Positions 29,176 to 38,218 are shown, counted from the stretch's first letter. The stretch: DNA of 64,000 nt from Marinospirillum perlucidum (GCF_003336805.1 NZ_QFWJ01000005.1:1-64000); one strand, 5' to 3'. Notes: generated by a model from the letters alone, not told the origin. Made by a program: numbers and translations.

Positions 29176-29567
29176 GAGGTAAACGTCAGGGTTCGGTCGG
29201 CCTGCGCCATTGCGGCAATCAGCTCGCCCAGACCAGCCAGGGTAAAGCCCTCGGCCAGATTGTTGGTATCCAGCCCGTGGCGCAGGGCTTCCTTGGGATC
29301 CACCAGACCGCGTTTGAGAGCGGCTGCGACACAAACGAGTAATTCCAGCTGGTGTTCCTGGGCCAGTTGCTGCCAGGCCTGGGTCAGATGGATTTCATCC
29401 TGGGGCGGACAAGCCAAACGGGTCGCCAGTTGCACGCCTTCCTGGTAGAAAAACACCTTGTCGATCTGATGACCGTCAGCCAGTGCAGCGCGAGCAAACC
29501 TTAAAGCGGAAAGGGGCGCCCCACTGGCGTAGGGCGCCCCGCAAATATTAAGAACAAAACGGGCCAT
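29172..29567 (-). CDS. tusD: Sulfur transferase TusD (DsrE family)
   Basis: Receives persulfide from TusA on an active-site Cys and hands it to TusE. Cys79 in the motif LLVCVAAALKRG is the catalytic residue. The product has 131 residues, beginning MARFVLNICGAPYASGAPLS. It is the first tus gene of the operon, five bases after the end of the Bax-inhibitor-1 family gene. Final acceptor MnmA is encoded at 7.2-8.4 kb. Confidence 0.94.
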   Translation of the reverse strand: MARFVLNICGAPYASGAPLSALRFARAALADGHQIDKVFFYQEGVQLATRLACPPQDEIHLTQAWQQLAQEHQLELLVCVAAALKRGLVDPKEALRHGLDTNNLAEGFTLAGLGELIAAMAQADRTLTFTS

Positions 29568-29571
29568 GCGC

Positions 29572-30234
29572 TTAGTCGTTGCTCATACCCAGCAGTGACA
29601 GCAGGCTCAGGAAGAGGTTGTAGATAGCAACAAACAAGCCCACGGTGGCACGGATGTAGTTGGTCTCGCCGCCATTGACGATCTGGCTGGTTTCAAACAG
29701 GATCAGGGCGGAAGAGAAAATTACAAAACCGGCACTTATGGCCAGGTGCAGACCAGTCAGACCCAGGAAGAGGTTGGCAATTACGCCACCCATTAGAACC
29801 AGGCCACCGACCAGCAGGAATTTACCCAGGAAACTGAAATCCTTTTTGGTGATCAGCGCAACGGCAGACAGGCCAAAGAAAACCAGCGCAGTCATAGCCA
29901 GGGCAGAAACCACGACACCACCCATGCCCGCGCCAATATAGGCATTCAGGATGGGGCCGATGGACAAGCCCATAAAGCCGGTGAAACCGAAAACACTGAG
30001 CAGGCCCCAGGCCGAGTTGGCCAGCTTGTGGGTCAAAAACATCAGGCCATAGGCACCGATAAAGAAGACAAAGATGTTCAGACGCAGGCCAGTGCTCATG
30101 GCAAAAAAGGCCGTGAGTGCACTGAATGCCAGGGTCAGGCCCAACAGCATGTAGGTGTTACGCAAAACCTTCTGGGCTTCGGGGTTGATCGCCCGGGAAT
30201 CGCTGTAGGTGGTTGTTTTAGCGTCGTAACGCAT
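29572..30234 (-). CDS. Bax inhibitor-1 / YccA-family inner-membrane protein
   Basis: Seven predicted transmembrane helices in 220 residues, from NTYMLLGLTLAFSALTAFFA to IYNLFLSLLSLLGMSND. The NGGETNYIRATVGLFVAIYNLFL-type ending is characteristic of the family; E. coli YccA modulates FtsH and lies beside tusE. The ATG at 30234 has GGAGA eight bases upstream and removes nine atypical residues from the longer frame. Probably cotranscribed with tusDCB. Confidence 0.9.
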   Translation of the reverse strand: MRYDAKTTTYSDSRAINPEAQKVLRNTYMLLGLTLAFSALTAFFAMSTGLRLNIFVFFIGAYGLMFLTHKLANSAWGLLSVFGFTGFMGLSIGPILNAYIGAGMGGVVVSALAMTALVFFGLSAVALITKKDFSFLGKFLLVGGLVLMGGVIANLFLGLTGLHLAISAGFVIFSSALILFETSQIVNGGETNYIRATVGLFVAIYNLFLSLLSLLGMSND

Positions 30235-30287
30235 GGTGTCTTCTCCGTTGATTGATGACATTTCAGCTTATTAGATAGTGAAACAGA

Positions 30288-31328
30288 TTAAGGGTTCCCA
30301 CCTAAAATGGCAAAACCCTGTTTGTAACCCAAACCGCCGTTGCCGTGAACGCCGCCCAGCAACTCGGGTTGTTGGTGCAGTGCCTGGGTCATTTCTACCA
30401 GAGCTCTTAATGCTGGCAGGTTCCAGGGCGCACGGTTCAGATTCATACCGCCCTTGAGAGTCAAGGGGTGTTTTTCCAGCCAGGCAGGCAGGGCTTCCAG
30501 GCTGTCCACAAATTTACCGCGCAAGAGGAGGGCAAGGGGGACCACTGGATAGCAGGTATAGGCTTCCAGCAGAGCACGCCCCTGATTGAATTCTTCAGCG
30601 AACTCCAGGCCGGCTTGCAGATTGGCATAGTGGACGGCCTTTTCCAGATGCCAGTAATCGGCCAGCTCTTCCAGATGATCGGCACCATCGCCCTGGGCAA
30701 AGCCCATGCCGACACCACGGACCGGGACAGGAGGAAATTCGGTATCAAACGAACCCAGGAGGTCATCGCGGGTGAGCAAGAGAGCCCCCTTGTAATCCGT
30801 GTAGGGGTTGGCGCAATCTACCCCGCGGAAGAGCTCGGTGATTTCTGTATACCAGCGTTCATCCACCTTAACCTCGGGTGCTGAGCCTTGGTAGTTGCGA
30901 AAAAGGGTATCCCGCAATTCCTTGAAGCGGGTGAAATCGATACCCTGTTGATGGCAAAAGGAGCGGGCCAGATCGGTATAGGCTTCGGGTAGAGGATAAT
31001 CCGGGCCGAAAACCTCCTGCATGAGTTCATCACGCTGCTCCCGTGAATAACCCGTTTTGATGGCATCCTGGCCTTCGATTAAAACAGCTTCAAAGGCGCC
31101 TTCACGCAGCTGCGTCTGGGCAAAAGCCAGGGCTTCCAAGGGGCCGCAGCCAGAACGAAAATGATGCCTGGCCAGAGGTGAAGACCAGCCGCTGGACAGC
31201 GGATCTATAACCAGTCTTTCCAGCTTCAGACCGGCCTGGGTGACTTCTTCGCGCAGGCGTTCGACTTCGGTTAGTTGGCCCTGGCCGTCCTGACGGCCAC
31301 CGGCAGCAATGATATAAACCTGGTGCAT
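30288..31328 (-). CDS. Thiolase-fold-like protein of unknown function
   Basis: Product of 346 residues. The C-terminal blocks SGW/GGMNLNRAPWNLPAL and VHGNGGLGYKQGFAIL resemble the C-terminal half of SCP2-type thiolases. The N-terminal half includes GCGPLEALAFAQTQL and EAVLIEGQDAIKTGY, as in the thiolase fold, but I do not find the usual catalytic Cys context. It may be a non-condensing relative. The ATG at 31328 with AGGAT upstream is chosen over a TTG at 31334. It lies between the BI-1 gene and a DUF2442 gene and may be transcribed separately. Confidence 0.55.
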   Translation of the reverse strand: MHQVYIIAAGGRQDGQGQLTEVERLREEVTQAGLKLERLVIDPLSSGWSSPLARHHFRSGCGPLEALAFAQTQLREGAFEAVLIEGQDAIKTGYSREQRDELMQEVFGPDYPLPEAYTDLARSFCHQQGIDFTRFKELRDTLFRNYQGSAPEVKVDERWYTEITELFRGVDCANPYTDYKGALLLTRDDLLGSFDTEFPPVPVRGVGMGFAQGDGADHLEELADYWHLEKAVHYANLQAGLEFAEEFNQGRALLEAYTCYPVVPLALLLRGKFVDSLEALPAWLEKHPLTLKGGMNLNRAPWNLPALRALVEMTQALHQQPELLGGVHGNGGLGYKQGFAILGGNP

Positions 31329-31346
31329 GGACAATCCTGATTGTTG

Positions 31347-31619
31347 TTATTGGGCGATTTCCGGATAATCTTCGGGATGGGCTAGCATCGTTTCTGTCAG
31401 ATCAACATCCAGTTCCGGCCAGTAAAAATGCCCAGGGCGTATTTCTTCCACAGCAATAATAGCGGCTACTGGCTGCTCTCGAAACCAAGGAAACTCAGAA
31501 TAAGGCAGAAAGAACTCATGATCTCTGACCAACAACCAGATTCCATGGGTAGAAATATTGGTGACTTCAACATCCGAAATGCTTTTGCCAAGCGTTGATA
31601 AGCTCATCTTTGTGTGCTC
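31347..31619 (-). CDS. DUF2442-like protein (second pair)
   Basis: Product of 90 residues from the ATG at 31619, with GGAG ten bases upstream. The core VTNISTHGIWLLVRDHEFFLPYSEFPWF followed by HFYWPELDVDLTETML is clearly DUF2442. The start lies inside the end of the DUF4160 gene (53-base overlap), so the pair must be translated from one mRNA in two frames. It is of a different subtype from the DUF2442 gene at 18810-19094. Confidence 0.72.
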   Translation of the reverse strand, partial: EHTKMSLSTLGKSISDVEVTNISTHGIWLLVRDHEFFLPYSEFPWFREQPVAAIIAVEEIRPGHFYWPELDVDLTETMLAHPEDYPEIAQ

Positions 31620-31806
31620 CAACCAGATTTTGTATTTCCTTGAGTTGTGGTTGATTGAAACCATAATCCCGAGCAAGGGCAATCTCGGGTTCCAACCAAA
31701 ACTTTGCTTCTCCATCAGACGAAATTACATGAACATGCATTCTTGACTCTTCACGAGAAAAGAAGAAAAAACGGTACCCTCTTTCCTTGAAGACTGTCGG
31801 ACTCAT
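31567..31806 (-). CDS. DUF4160-like protein (second pair)
   Basis: Product of 79 residues, beginning MSPTVFKERGYRFFFFSREE with the MHVHVISSDGEAKFWLEP block of DUF4160. AAGGTGAC precedes the ATG. It is shorter than the copy at 19091-19396 and of another sequence subtype. The gene pair is compact and overlapping, which supports joint function, perhaps toxin-antitoxin. Confidence 0.72.
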   Translation of the reverse strand: MSPTVFKERGYRFFFFSREESRMHVHVISSDGEAKFWLEPEIALARDYGFNQPQLKEIQNLVGAHKDELINAWQKHFGC

Positions 31807-31820
31807 AAGCAGTCACCTTT

Positions 31821-32090
31821 CTATTCCGTTGCTTCCTCCAGCCATTGAATATTGTCCAGGGCTTCTTCCCGCTGCTGGCCGCAAACACTGGTATCAAAAT
31901 GAAAATCTGCACAGGCCCGGGGTCTTGCTGCCTGACCAAAGAGGTCACAGAGCAGTTCCTGGTTTAAGTGGACGCAGCGAAGACCGGCCTTTTTTCCCTG
32001 GGGGTGACCAGGTGTTGCGGTGCTGATGGAAGGGGCGATGCAGCAGGCTCCGCATCCAGCTCGGCATTGATGTTCATTTGATTGGCTCAT
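31821..32090 (-). CDS. YkgJ-like cysteine-cluster protein
   Basis: Product of 89 residues with a Cys-rich pattern: CRAGCGACC at the N-terminus, then CVHL, LLCDLFG, RPRACADF and CGQQ. This fits the zinc- or iron-chelating YkgJ/UPF0153 family. The biochemical role is not known. It is divergent from trhP. Confidence 0.8.
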   Translation of the reverse strand: MSQSNEHQCRAGCGACCIAPSISTATPGHPQGKKAGLRCVHLNQELLCDLFGQAARPRACADFHFDTSVCGQQREEALDNIQWLEEATE

Positions 32091-32162
32091 GGGCGTTAAT
32101 ATAGCAGAAAACCATGTTAAGATACTCGTTTAACCCAGCTTAACACTCAGGTATTGTTTGTC

Positions 32163-33536
32163 ATGAAATCTCCCGAGCTTCTTTCCCCGGCAGGAACCTT
32201 CCGCAACATGCAGTATGCTTTCGCTTATGGTGCGGATGCCGTCTACGCTGGCCAGCCCCGCTATAGCCTGCGGGTGCGCAACAATGACTTCAAGTTGCAG
32301 AATTTGGCCAAGGGGATCGATTATGCTCATGAGCGTGGCAAGCTGTTTTTTGTGGCCAGCAATATAGCGCCGCATAACACCAAGGTGCGCAGTTATCTGA
32401 AAGACATGGAGCCGGTAATCGAGATGAAGCCGGATGCCCTGATCATGTCCGATCCTGGCCTGATCATGATGGTTCGGGAAAAATGGCCGGACCAGGAAAT
32501 CCACCTCTCGGTTCAGGCCAATGTGGTCAACTATGCCTCGGTGCGCTTTTGGGAAAAACTGGGGGTGCGCCGGATCATTCTTTCGCGCGAACTCTCGCTG
32601 GATGAAATTGCAGAAATCCGCCAGGAATGCCCGGATATTGAGCTGGAAACCTTTGTTCATGGTGCGCTTTGTATCGCCTATTCCGGCCGTTGTCTGCTTT
32701 CCGGCTACTTCAATCATCGTGACCCCAACCAGGGCACCTGCACCAATGCCTGCCGCTGGAAATACAACACGGTACAGACCACTGAAGATGCCACTGGGGA
32801 TTTGATTCCCGTGACCCAGGCCGATGCCCAGGGCATCTGGACACCGGACCAGGGATCGACCCAGACTGCAGGCGGTAGTGAAGGCCAGGAAGAGCTGTCA
32901 GCCCTTATCGAAGAAGCCGGTCGTCCCGGCGAACTCATGCCCATTTTTGAAGATGAGCATGGCACCTACATCATGAACTCCAAAGACCTGAGAGCCGTCC
33001 AGCATGTGGCTCGCCTGGCGGAAATGGGCATTGATTCTCTGAAGATCGAAGGTCGTACCAAGAGCCACTATTATGTAGCGCGAACCACCCAGGTTTACCG
33101 CAAGGCCATTGATGATGCTGTAGCAGGTCGCCCTTTTGACATGAATCTGATGAATGCCCTGGAAAACCTGGCCAACCGCGGCTATACCGAAGGCTTCTAT
33201 CGTCGTCATGTGCATGATGAATACCAGAACTATGAAACCGGTAACTCCATTGGCGTTCATCAGCAATTTGTTGGCCAGGTACTGGACACTGATGATCGCG
33301 GCTGGCTGGACATTGAAGTCAAAAACAAATTCCAGTTGGGTGACACCCTGGAAATCATGACCCCCTCCGGCAATCGCCGCTTCAAGCTGGATGCTCTGGA
33401 AAACTGTAAAAATGGCAAGTCCTTGGATGTCGCTCCGGGAACCGGCTACTTCGTGCGCATTCCCTTGCCCGGAGAGGGCCTGAGCGAAGAAGACATGAAA
33501 TACGCCATGATCATGCGCGATCTGCCGGGTGCTTGA
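32163..33536 (+). CDS. trhP: tRNA 5-hydroxyuridine modification protein TrhP (U32 peptidase family)
   Basis: Close to E. coli YegQ/TrhP, which is needed for prephenate-dependent 5-hydroxylation of wobble uridine 34. Family blocks seen are ELLSPAGTFRNMQYAFAYGA, YAGQPRYSLRVRNNDF, HLSVQANVVNYASVRFW, FVHGALCIAYSGRCLLSGY and GTCTNACRW with its cysteines. Product of 457 residues from the ATG at 32163; a TTG nine bases earlier is possible but less likely. It contains a short low-similarity insert near residues 215-260. Confidence 0.92.
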   Translation: MKSPELLSPAGTFRNMQYAFAYGADAVYAGQPRYSLRVRNNDFKLQNLAKGIDYAHERGKLFFVASNIAPHNTKVRSYLKDMEPVIEMKPDALIMSDPGLIMMVREKWPDQEIHLSVQANVVNYASVRFWEKLGVRRIILSRELSLDEIAEIRQECPDIELETFVHGALCIAYSGRCLLSGYFNHRDPNQGTCTNACRWKYNTVQTTEDATGDLIPVTQADAQGIWTPDQGSTQTAGGSEGQEELSALIEEAGRPGELMPIFEDEHGTYIMNSKDLRAVQHVARLAEMGIDSLKIEGRTKSHYYVARTTQVYRKAIDDAVAGRPFDMNLMNALENLANRGYTEGFYRRHVHDEYQNYETGNSIGVHQQFVGQVLDTDDRGWLDIEVKNKFQLGDTLEIMTPSGNRRFKLDALENCKNGKSLDVAPGTGYFVRIPLPGEGLSEEDMKYAMIMRDLPGA

Positions 33537-33634
33537 TTTTACAAAAGTCTTTTCTTGAGCTGTGATGAGTCAGTAACTGCTAGTTAGCCTCTTGTCGGGC
33601 GGCTGCTTGTGGACCGCTGATTACAGGAGTCAGG

Positions 33635-34411
33635 ATGCTTTTAACGGATGCCCATTGCCACCTGGATTTCCCTGATTTTGAAAAGGATCGGGAAGCCATG
33701 TTGGAGCGTGCCAGGAAGGCGGGTATCAAGCGCTTTGTGCTGCCGGGAACCACAGCTGCCACCTGGCAGCATACCCTGGATCTGGCAGCCAGCCATGACG
33801 ATCTTCATCCCTGCCTGGGGCTGCATCCCTACTTTATGCAGGAACACCAGGGAGATCAGCTCAGTCATCTGGATGAGCTTTTGGAAGCCCATTCTGAGGT
33901 CGTGGCTGTGGGTGAAATCGGTATCGATTTCTGGGAAAAACCTTCCCAGGAAGAACGAGACAAGCAGTGGGCGCTTTTGGATGCCCAGTTAAAACTAGCT
34001 AAAAAACATCGCCTGCCAGCTGTTCTGCATATTCGTAAAGCCATGGATTCTGTCAGTAAGCGCTTACGACAGCTGGATCTACCTCGTGGTGGTCTCGCCC
34101 ATGCCTTTTCCGGTAGCCCCCAACAGGCGCGTAAGTTGGTCGATCTAGGGTTTAAACTGGGTCTGGGTGGTGCCATCACCTATCCGCGTGCCAAAAAACT
34201 GCATGAAGTGGTTCGCCAGCTGCCTGTCTCCGCCTTTCTGCTGGAAACTGATAGCCCGGATATGCCGGTTTGCGGCTACCAGGGGCAACGTAATGAACCA
34301 GCGCGAATCACTAAAGTTTTCCAGGCCTTTTGTGATCTGCGTCAGGAGTCACCGCAAAAGCTGGCCGATCAACTGGAAGAGAACTTGCACCAGCTTTTTT
34401 ACTTTCCCTAA
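33635..34411 (+). CDS. TatD-family metal-dependent hydrolase
   Basis: Amidohydrolase-fold DNase-like protein. Metal ligands are visible in LTDAHCHLDF (HxH), VGEIGIDF (Glu), VLHIRKAM (His), GLAHAFSGS (His) and LLETDSPDMP (Asp). Product of 258 residues, similar in size to YjjV/TatD proteins. CAGGAG precedes the ATG. The exact subfamily (TatD, YcfH or YjjV) is not resolved; YjjV is my best guess. Confidence 0.9.
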   Translation: MLLTDAHCHLDFPDFEKDREAMLERARKAGIKRFVLPGTTAATWQHTLDLAASHDDLHPCLGLHPYFMQEHQGDQLSHLDELLEAHSEVVAVGEIGIDFWEKPSQEERDKQWALLDAQLKLAKKHRLPAVLHIRKAMDSVSKRLRQLDLPRGGLAHAFSGSPQQARKLVDLGFKLGLGGAITYPRAKKLHEVVRQLPVSAFLLETDSPDMPVCGYQGQRNEPARITKVFQAFCDLRQESPQKLADQLEENLHQLFYFP

Positions 34412-34490
34412 CCTAAGGTATAGGCGGCAGAGCAGCTTTGTTGCACACTGGTTGTTCACGGTTTCTTGTTTTTGCAGGTGATGAACCCTT

Positions 34491-35159
34491 ATGACTCGAC
34501 ATCCGATCACTGTGGCGCTAGTGGAAGACAACCCCGCCGTTCGTCAACGTTTCCAGGCATCCATAGAAAACCAGCCCGAGCTGATCTGGATGGGAGCCGC
34601 AGGGAGTGTCGATGAGGGAAAAAAACTGCTGCTGGAAACCTGTCCACGAGTCCTGCTGGTGGATCTGGGGCTGCCGGATGGCTCCGGTTTGGAGGTGATC
34701 CAAGAGGCCGCTCGTTCCTGCCCGGCAACGGAAGTACTGGTCATTAGCATGTTCGGTGATGAGGGGCATGTCATCCAGGCCATCGAAGCCGGTGCCAGCG
34801 GCTATCTGCTGAAGGATAGCGAAGATGCCAGCCTGGTTGAGCATATCGTGCAAGTTGTGGATGGTGGCAGTCCCATGAGTCCCATGATTGCCCGCCACCT
34901 GCTAAAAAAAATGCAGCAGGATGCCGGACTTGGAAAGCCGGAACCAGAAATTGCCCTCACCAAACGTGAGTTGCAATTGCTGAAACTCCTGGCCAGAGGC
35001 TATACCTACCGGGAAGTGGCTGAAGATCTCTCTGTTTCCAGTCATACCGTGAATTCTCACATCAAAAATCTTTACCGAAAACTTTCGGTCAAAACCAAAA
35101 ATGAAGCCGTTTTTGCAGCTACCCGCCACGGCCTTCTGGATATGCGCAATCTGGATTGA
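34491..35159 (+). CDS. NarL/LuxR-type response regulator
   Basis: Product of 222 residues. The receiver domain has the acidic pair VEDN, phosphoacceptor Asp58 (LLVDLGLP) and the Lys of GYLLKDSEDAS. The LuxR helix-turn-helix spans about residues 155-215 (LTKRELQLLKLLARGYTYREVAEDLSVS). It is followed three bases after its stop by the first of two histidine kinases, so it is the likely target of both. Its regulon is unknown, but the lipoprotein cluster downstream is an obvious candidate. Confidence 0.92.
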   Translation: MTRHPITVALVEDNPAVRQRFQASIENQPELIWMGAAGSVDEGKKLLLETCPRVLLVDLGLPDGSGLEVIQEAARSCPATEVLVISMFGDEGHVIQAIEAGASGYLLKDSEDASLVEHIVQVVDGGSPMSPMIARHLLKKMQQDAGLGKPEPEIALTKRELQLLKLLARGYTYREVAEDLSVSSHTVNSHIKNLYRKLSVKTKNEAVFAATRHGLLDMRNLD

Positions 35160-35161
35160 AA

Positions 35162-36994
35162 ATGCGCTGGTGTAGTGGCTTGCTGCTGGTCTTGCTGTTC
35201 AGCCCCTTTATCCAGGCAGGTGCTGCTGAACTCCTGCAGCCCGACGCTTATTACGGTCAAGCCCTTTTACAGACCGATTATTATCGCGATGCCAGTCAGC
35301 AGCTAACCCTGAAGGAGGTTCAGGCCCTGGCTGCCTCAAGCTGGACCCCCCAGCAACCTGACAATCGCGGTTTTGATTCGGCCGCTCACTGGTATCGCTT
35401 TCAGGTGCATCCCCGTCAGCCTGGCTATCTGGTGGCTCCCTTTACGCTTTTGGACAGGCTAGAGGTTTATTGGCTGGATACCCGGGGGCAGGTGGTATCC
35501 CATCAGCTTTCCGGAGATCATCAACCTTTGTCCAGGCGCCCTGACTGGCGCAAGCGTTTTGCCTTTCCTTGGCCTGAGCAAACACTGTTAACAGCCTATG
35601 TGCGCATTCAGACCCTGGGGTTGGCCAATAACCGCCTCCTGCTCTGGCCAGCGGATGCCTTTCATCATTTCAGTCAGCGAGAAGCGCGGTGGTTGAGTTG
35701 GTGTTATGGCCTTTTGGGTGGTTTGGGCTTTTTTTTCGTTTTTATCTATCTGGCACTCAGAGATCGGCTTTTTTTGTATTTTGGTGGCATGGCCCTCAGT
35801 GTGCTGGTGATGTCCATGAGTATTGCTGGTGAATTTTCCGTTAGCCACTGGGTGGATTTCTGGCCAGGTCTTAATGATTATCTGCTGGTTATTTGGCCAC
35901 TGGTGACAACACTTGCCACCATCCTTTTTTTACGTAGTTTTTTTCAACTGGACCACCTGGCACCGGGCATGGTGAAAGTTTTTTATGGACTCTTGGGTTG
36001 TATGCTTTTGGCTCAGCTGCAACTCTTGCATGATTATGCTTTGGCTTACCGTCTGACTTTTTTGCTGGTTTTAACCGTCACCCCTTTGACGCTGGCCATC
36101 ATCTACCTCAGTTGGCGACGGGGGCAGCAGCCTGCCTACCTAATTCTTGTCGGTCTGGCTTTTTCCCTAGTGGGCGCTTCTGTGGATATCAGCCGGGCTT
36201 TTACTGACAGTCTCGAACCTTTTCTGCTGGGAGACTATGGTTTTGAACTCCGCTTTTTCAGCCGGCACGCCACCCTGACCGGAATGACTCTGGAGATGGC
36301 CTGCTTCGCACTGGCTGTGGCCGGAAAGATTTTTCAGGAAAGACGTGCGCGGGAAGTCGCTCTGGAGCAGCTTATCCTGGCAGAAAAAGAACAAAAACAA
36401 TTGCAGGAAACCAGCCAGCAGCAACGTGAAGAATTGCTTCGGGAAATGCATGATGGCCTGGGTTCACAGTTGACTACAGCTGTTTATTCAGCCCGTAACC
36501 CGGTAACAAAAAAAGAGGATCTGGTAGCCGAACTGCAGGAAGCACTGGAAGATTTGCGCATGATGATGGATAGTCTGCAATCACCAGGTGGCAATCTGGC
36601 AACGCTTTTGGGGCAACTGCGCTATCGACTGGGAAGGCGTCTTCAGGCTGCAGGCCTGAATTTGCACTGGCAGGTGGGTGATCTTCCACTTGAAAAGGAT
36701 CTCACTCCTCGCCAAGCGTTGCATCTGCAACGGCTTGTTCAGGAGGCCCTAGCGAACGTAATTAAACACGCGCAAGCTGATGAAGTCCGTTTTGAGGCAC
36801 ACCAGACCGCAGACAGGAATATTGCAATAAAAATTTGTGACAATGGTCAAGGTTTCAGCCTGCCACCCATGACAAGAGGGCGGGGTCTGGATAACATGCG
36901 CTACCGCGCTAAAGCGCTGGATGGTCGGCTAGAAATCTCTTCTTCAACATTAAAGAAGGGAGGGACCTGTTTGCTGTTATTACTGCCCAATTAA
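35162..36994 (+). CDS. Membrane sensor histidine kinase with 7TM-DISM sensor (NarL-type partner)
   Basis: Product of 610 residues. A signal peptide (MRWCSGLLLVLLFSPFIQAGA) precedes a periplasmic domain of about 130 residues that looks like 7TMR-DISM extracellular type 2. Seven transmembrane segments follow (~175-385), then a short coiled coil. The HisKA_3 transmitter has phospho-His430 in EMHDGLGSQLTTAVY. The ATPase domain has the N-box QEALANVIKHAQA and the G-box DNGQGF. Such extracellular domains are thought to sense carbohydrate-like ligands. The start is ATG 35162, with a possible TTG inside the regulator stop. Confidence 0.88.
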   Translation: MRWCSGLLLVLLFSPFIQAGAAELLQPDAYYGQALLQTDYYRDASQQLTLKEVQALAASSWTPQQPDNRGFDSAAHWYRFQVHPRQPGYLVAPFTLLDRLEVYWLDTRGQVVSHQLSGDHQPLSRRPDWRKRFAFPWPEQTLLTAYVRIQTLGLANNRLLLWPADAFHHFSQREARWLSWCYGLLGGLGFFFVFIYLALRDRLFLYFGGMALSVLVMSMSIAGEFSVSHWVDFWPGLNDYLLVIWPLVTTLATILFLRSFFQLDHLAPGMVKVFYGLLGCMLLAQLQLLHDYALAYRLTFLLVLTVTPLTLAIIYLSWRRGQQPAYLILVGLAFSLVGASVDISRAFTDSLEPFLLGDYGFELRFFSRHATLTGMTLEMACFALAVAGKIFQERRAREVALEQLILAEKEQKQLQETSQQQREELLREMHDGLGSQLTTAVYSARNPVTKKEDLVAELQEALEDLRMMMDSLQSPGGNLATLLGQLRYRLGRRLQAAGLNLHWQVGDLPLEKDLTPRQALHLQRLVQEALANVIKHAQADEVRFEAHQTADRNIAIKICDNGQGFSLPPMTRGRGLDNMRYRAKALDGRLEISSSTLKKGGTCLLLLLPN

Positions 36995-37024
36995 AAGGTA
37001 TTTTCCAAGTTTACAGAGGTAGTT

Positions 37025-38209
37025 ATGTTTAATCTGGGTCGCTTTTACCAGTTATGGCAGAATTTTGTGACCTGTAATCAAGGGATCACCAATCAGCATC
37101 CAGATTATCGTAAGGCCTACCTGGTCAATGTCATGCTATTGGCTGCTCTGGGAGTGTTTGGGCTATTTACCCTGCTGAACATCACCTATTTTTTTCTCTA
37201 CCACGTCGCTATTCTGGATTTTATTGCCTTTGTTCTGGTGCTCTCGCTACTGCTCTGGTTTCGTCGCAGTCGTCGAGTGGGCTTGGCCAGCCTTCTCACC
37301 AGCTTGGTGATAGCGATCGCTCTGTTTGGTTATGTTGCCTTGGAAAGGCACCATGATTACAGCTTTTTCTGGCTGGCCACCTTCCCGCCCTTTGCTTATT
37401 TTCTAAATGGCCTCTATCGCGGCACCCTGATCATTGCTCTGGTCTACTTGCCTGCCTACCTGTTGTTATTTTCTGGTCTGGGGGCTTGGCCTGCTGCTGA
37501 CTACACCCCGGGTGCCTTTTCCAATATTCTGGTCGCTTCCTTCGCTTTGGCTGCGCTGGTTTACTTTTATGAAAAGAGCCGTTCGGCGGCCGTTGAACAG
37601 CTGCAAAAAATTCAGGCTCGGGAAGCAACCGAACAGGAGCGTAACCGCCTGCTGAGGGATATGCATGATGGTCTGGGATCACAATTGACCACTGCTGTTT
37701 ATATGGCCAGGAATAGTAAAACTTCAGTGGAAGAGATAGGTGCTTGTGTTCAGGCTGCTTTAGATGATCTGCGACTGATGATGGATAGCTTGCAAACCTT
37801 TGATGGTGATATTGCGACTCTTTTGGGGCAACTGCGTTATCGTTTGGAAAAACGTTTGCAGGCGGCGGGTTTGCAACTGCTTTGGAGAGTCGATGATCTC
37901 CCTGCTTTTGCAGAGTTAACCCCTCAAGATGCTCTGAATCTTCAGCGTTGTGTTCAGGAAGCCCTGACTAATGTGATCAAGCATGCCCAAGCGACCCGCG
38001 TTGAGGTGGCGGCAATCCAGCAAGGACAAAGGCTGGTTATCAGCATTAGTGATAATGGTCAGGGCTTTGATGCTGACCATATTTATCCGGGGCGAGGACT
38101 GGACAACCTCTTTCACCGTGCCTCAGAATTGGGCGGCCAGTTGAATCTTCTCAGCCAGGCTGGTGGCGGGGGAACCCGCGTAGAATTGATACTGAACTTC
38201 AGGACATGA
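37025..38209 (+). CDS. Second membrane sensor histidine kinase, different sensor
   Basis: Product of 394 residues. Six or so transmembrane helices in residues 30-190 replace the DISM sensor of the preceding kinase. The transmitter is nearly the same: phospho-His214 in DMHDGLGSQLTTAVY, then DDLRLMMDSLQTFDGD and LLGQLRYRLEKRLQAAGL, and N-box QEALTNVIKHAQA. The shared transmitter points to duplication with sensor replacement, and to phosphotransfer to the same regulator. AGAGGTAGTT precedes the ATG. Confidence 0.88.
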   Translation: MFNLGRFYQLWQNFVTCNQGITNQHPDYRKAYLVNVMLLAALGVFGLFTLLNITYFFLYHVAILDFIAFVLVLSLLLWFRRSRRVGLASLLTSLVIAIALFGYVALERHHDYSFFWLATFPPFAYFLNGLYRGTLIIALVYLPAYLLLFSGLGAWPAADYTPGAFSNILVASFALAALVYFYEKSRSAAVEQLQKIQAREATEQERNRLLRDMHDGLGSQLTTAVYMARNSKTSVEEIGACVQAALDDLRLMMDSLQTFDGDIATLLGQLRYRLEKRLQAAGLQLLWRVDDLPAFAELTPQDALNLQRCVQEALTNVIKHAQATRVEVAAIQQGQRLVISISDNGQGFDADHIYPGRGLDNLFHRASELGGQLNLLSQAGGGGTRVELILNFRT

Positions 38210-38218
38210 CGACATCCC

